Assembly (NCBI GenBank): GCA_035636095.1
Contig: DASPZU010000020.1
Span: forward strand, 1-32,174
Reading direction: 5' to 3'
Source: Gp7-AA10 sp035636095
Lineage (GTDB): Bacteria; Acidobacteriota; Thermoanaerobaculia; Gp7-AA8
DNA: 32,174 nt
Shown here: positions 31,884 through 32,174 of the stretch, one piece after another
How positions within the stretch are numbered: position 1 is the first letter of the stretch
How the letters are laid out: every line of letters begins with the position of its first letter
Program-made: the position numbers and the translations under genes
Notes under the pieces: model-generated
Database searches by the model: none
Told to the model about the DNA's origin: nothing
What the model saw: only the letters and a program-made list of their open reading frames with translations

Positions 31884-32174
31884 AGGCCGCTTCGTCGTCG
31901 CGCCAATCGATCGCCGTGCCGTTTCGGATTGCCTCCAGCGTTGCCGGGTCGCGCAGAAGTCGCTGCAGCTTGTCGATCGCGAAATCATTCGGATACAACC
32001 GGCGAAGCGTCGTCGCGATCGCGACGCCGGTCGCCACCGGCCGCAGCACCGTGCGATCGGTGATCGCCATCCGCACGCCCCCGCATTCCTTTCCCGCGAA
32101 GACGCTGGCGTCAGGAGTGAAGCGAATGGGGGTGAATGTCACGCCGGGCGCGCTCAATTCTTTCGCCAAGCGTT
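31846..32174 (-). CDS. C-terminal part of a DUF1343/NamZ-like protein (5' end outside window)
   Basis: The visible 109 codons read through to the window edge. The text TFTPIRFTPDASVFAGKECG, GVRMAITDRTVLRPVATGV and TLRRLYPNDFAIDKLQRLL, then RRSKYLLYQ at the end, is the closing domain of DUF1343 proteins. Characterised members (NamZ) are exo-beta-N-acetylmuramidases acting on peptidoglycan fragments. The ATG seen at 32169 is probably internal, because the family has a large N-terminal domain. It overlaps the kinase gene tail to tail by 38 bp. Confidence 0.85.
   Translation of the reverse strand, partial: RLAKELSAPGVTFTPIRFTPDASVFAGKECGGVRMAITDRTVLRPVATGVAIATTLRRLYPNDFAIDKLQRLLRDPATLEAIRNGTAIDWRDDEAAFNGRRSKYLLYQ

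Noticed and set aside
1..32174. tRNA, rRNA or riboswitch sequences
   Set aside because: No cloverleaf, rRNA segment or recognisable aptamer was seen in the short gaps; a covariance-model search was not possible.

Overview
The window is about 32 kb of GC-rich, very tightly packed bacterial chromosome. No gap between genes exceeds about 210 bases. I see no tRNA, rRNA, CRISPR array, prophage or intact transposase. Signal peptidase II, a lipoprotein-type haem peroxidase, a Tat-like hydrolase and many secreted enzymes point to a diderm with an active envelope. The receptor-like Ser/Thr kinase with TolB-like and TPR parts, together with secreted amidohydrolases and subtilases, suggests Acidobacteriota or a neighbouring phylum. 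That assignment is an inference. ParE and ParC read as the proteobacterial (gammaproteobacterial-like) type.

Layout. Bases 1-4600 hold a TPR protein tail (+), a GH63/MGH1-type glucosidase (-), a DHH phosphoesterase (+), a 201 bp MITE-like element and a PaaI-type thioesterase (-). Bases 4600-9130 hold a small membrane protein coupled to a YfhO-like membrane protein (+), an ACP phosphodiesterase-like protein (-) and a secreted Xaa-Pro aminopeptidase (+). Bases 9140-12450 (-) hold a lipase maturation factor-like membrane protein, a secreted Cys-rich protein and a DsbA-like oxidoreductase whose start overlaps the stop of the Cys-rich gene. Bases 12570-19740 (+) are one run: two tandem proteinase K-like subtilases, parE, parC and lspA. 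Then come an M20 amidohydrolase (-) and a heptad-repeat coiled-coil protein (+).

Bases 21450-24940 (-) form a compact five-gene operon: TPR lipid-free secreted protein, MbnH-like di-haem enzyme with a shortened C-terminal half, FRG-domain protein, YVTN beta-propeller and a small PGPGW-type membrane protein. Bases 25015-28485 (+) hold a secreted amidohydrolase followed by four genes joined by stop/start overlaps (NTF2-like, two-TM protein, DinB-like, MmcQ/YjbR-like). A DUF6159-like membrane protein (-), a small alpha-beta barrel protein coupled to the Ser/Thr kinase (+), and the C-terminal end of a DUF1343/NamZ-like protein (-) finish the window.

The most distinctive signals are (i) four kinds of short palindromic or inverted-repeat element, two of which sit in frame inside protein-coding genes; (ii) the maturation-factor/Cys-rich/DsbA-like cluster; and (iii) the FRG/di-haem/beta-propeller operon. 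None of these is proven to be a new system by sequence reading alone.
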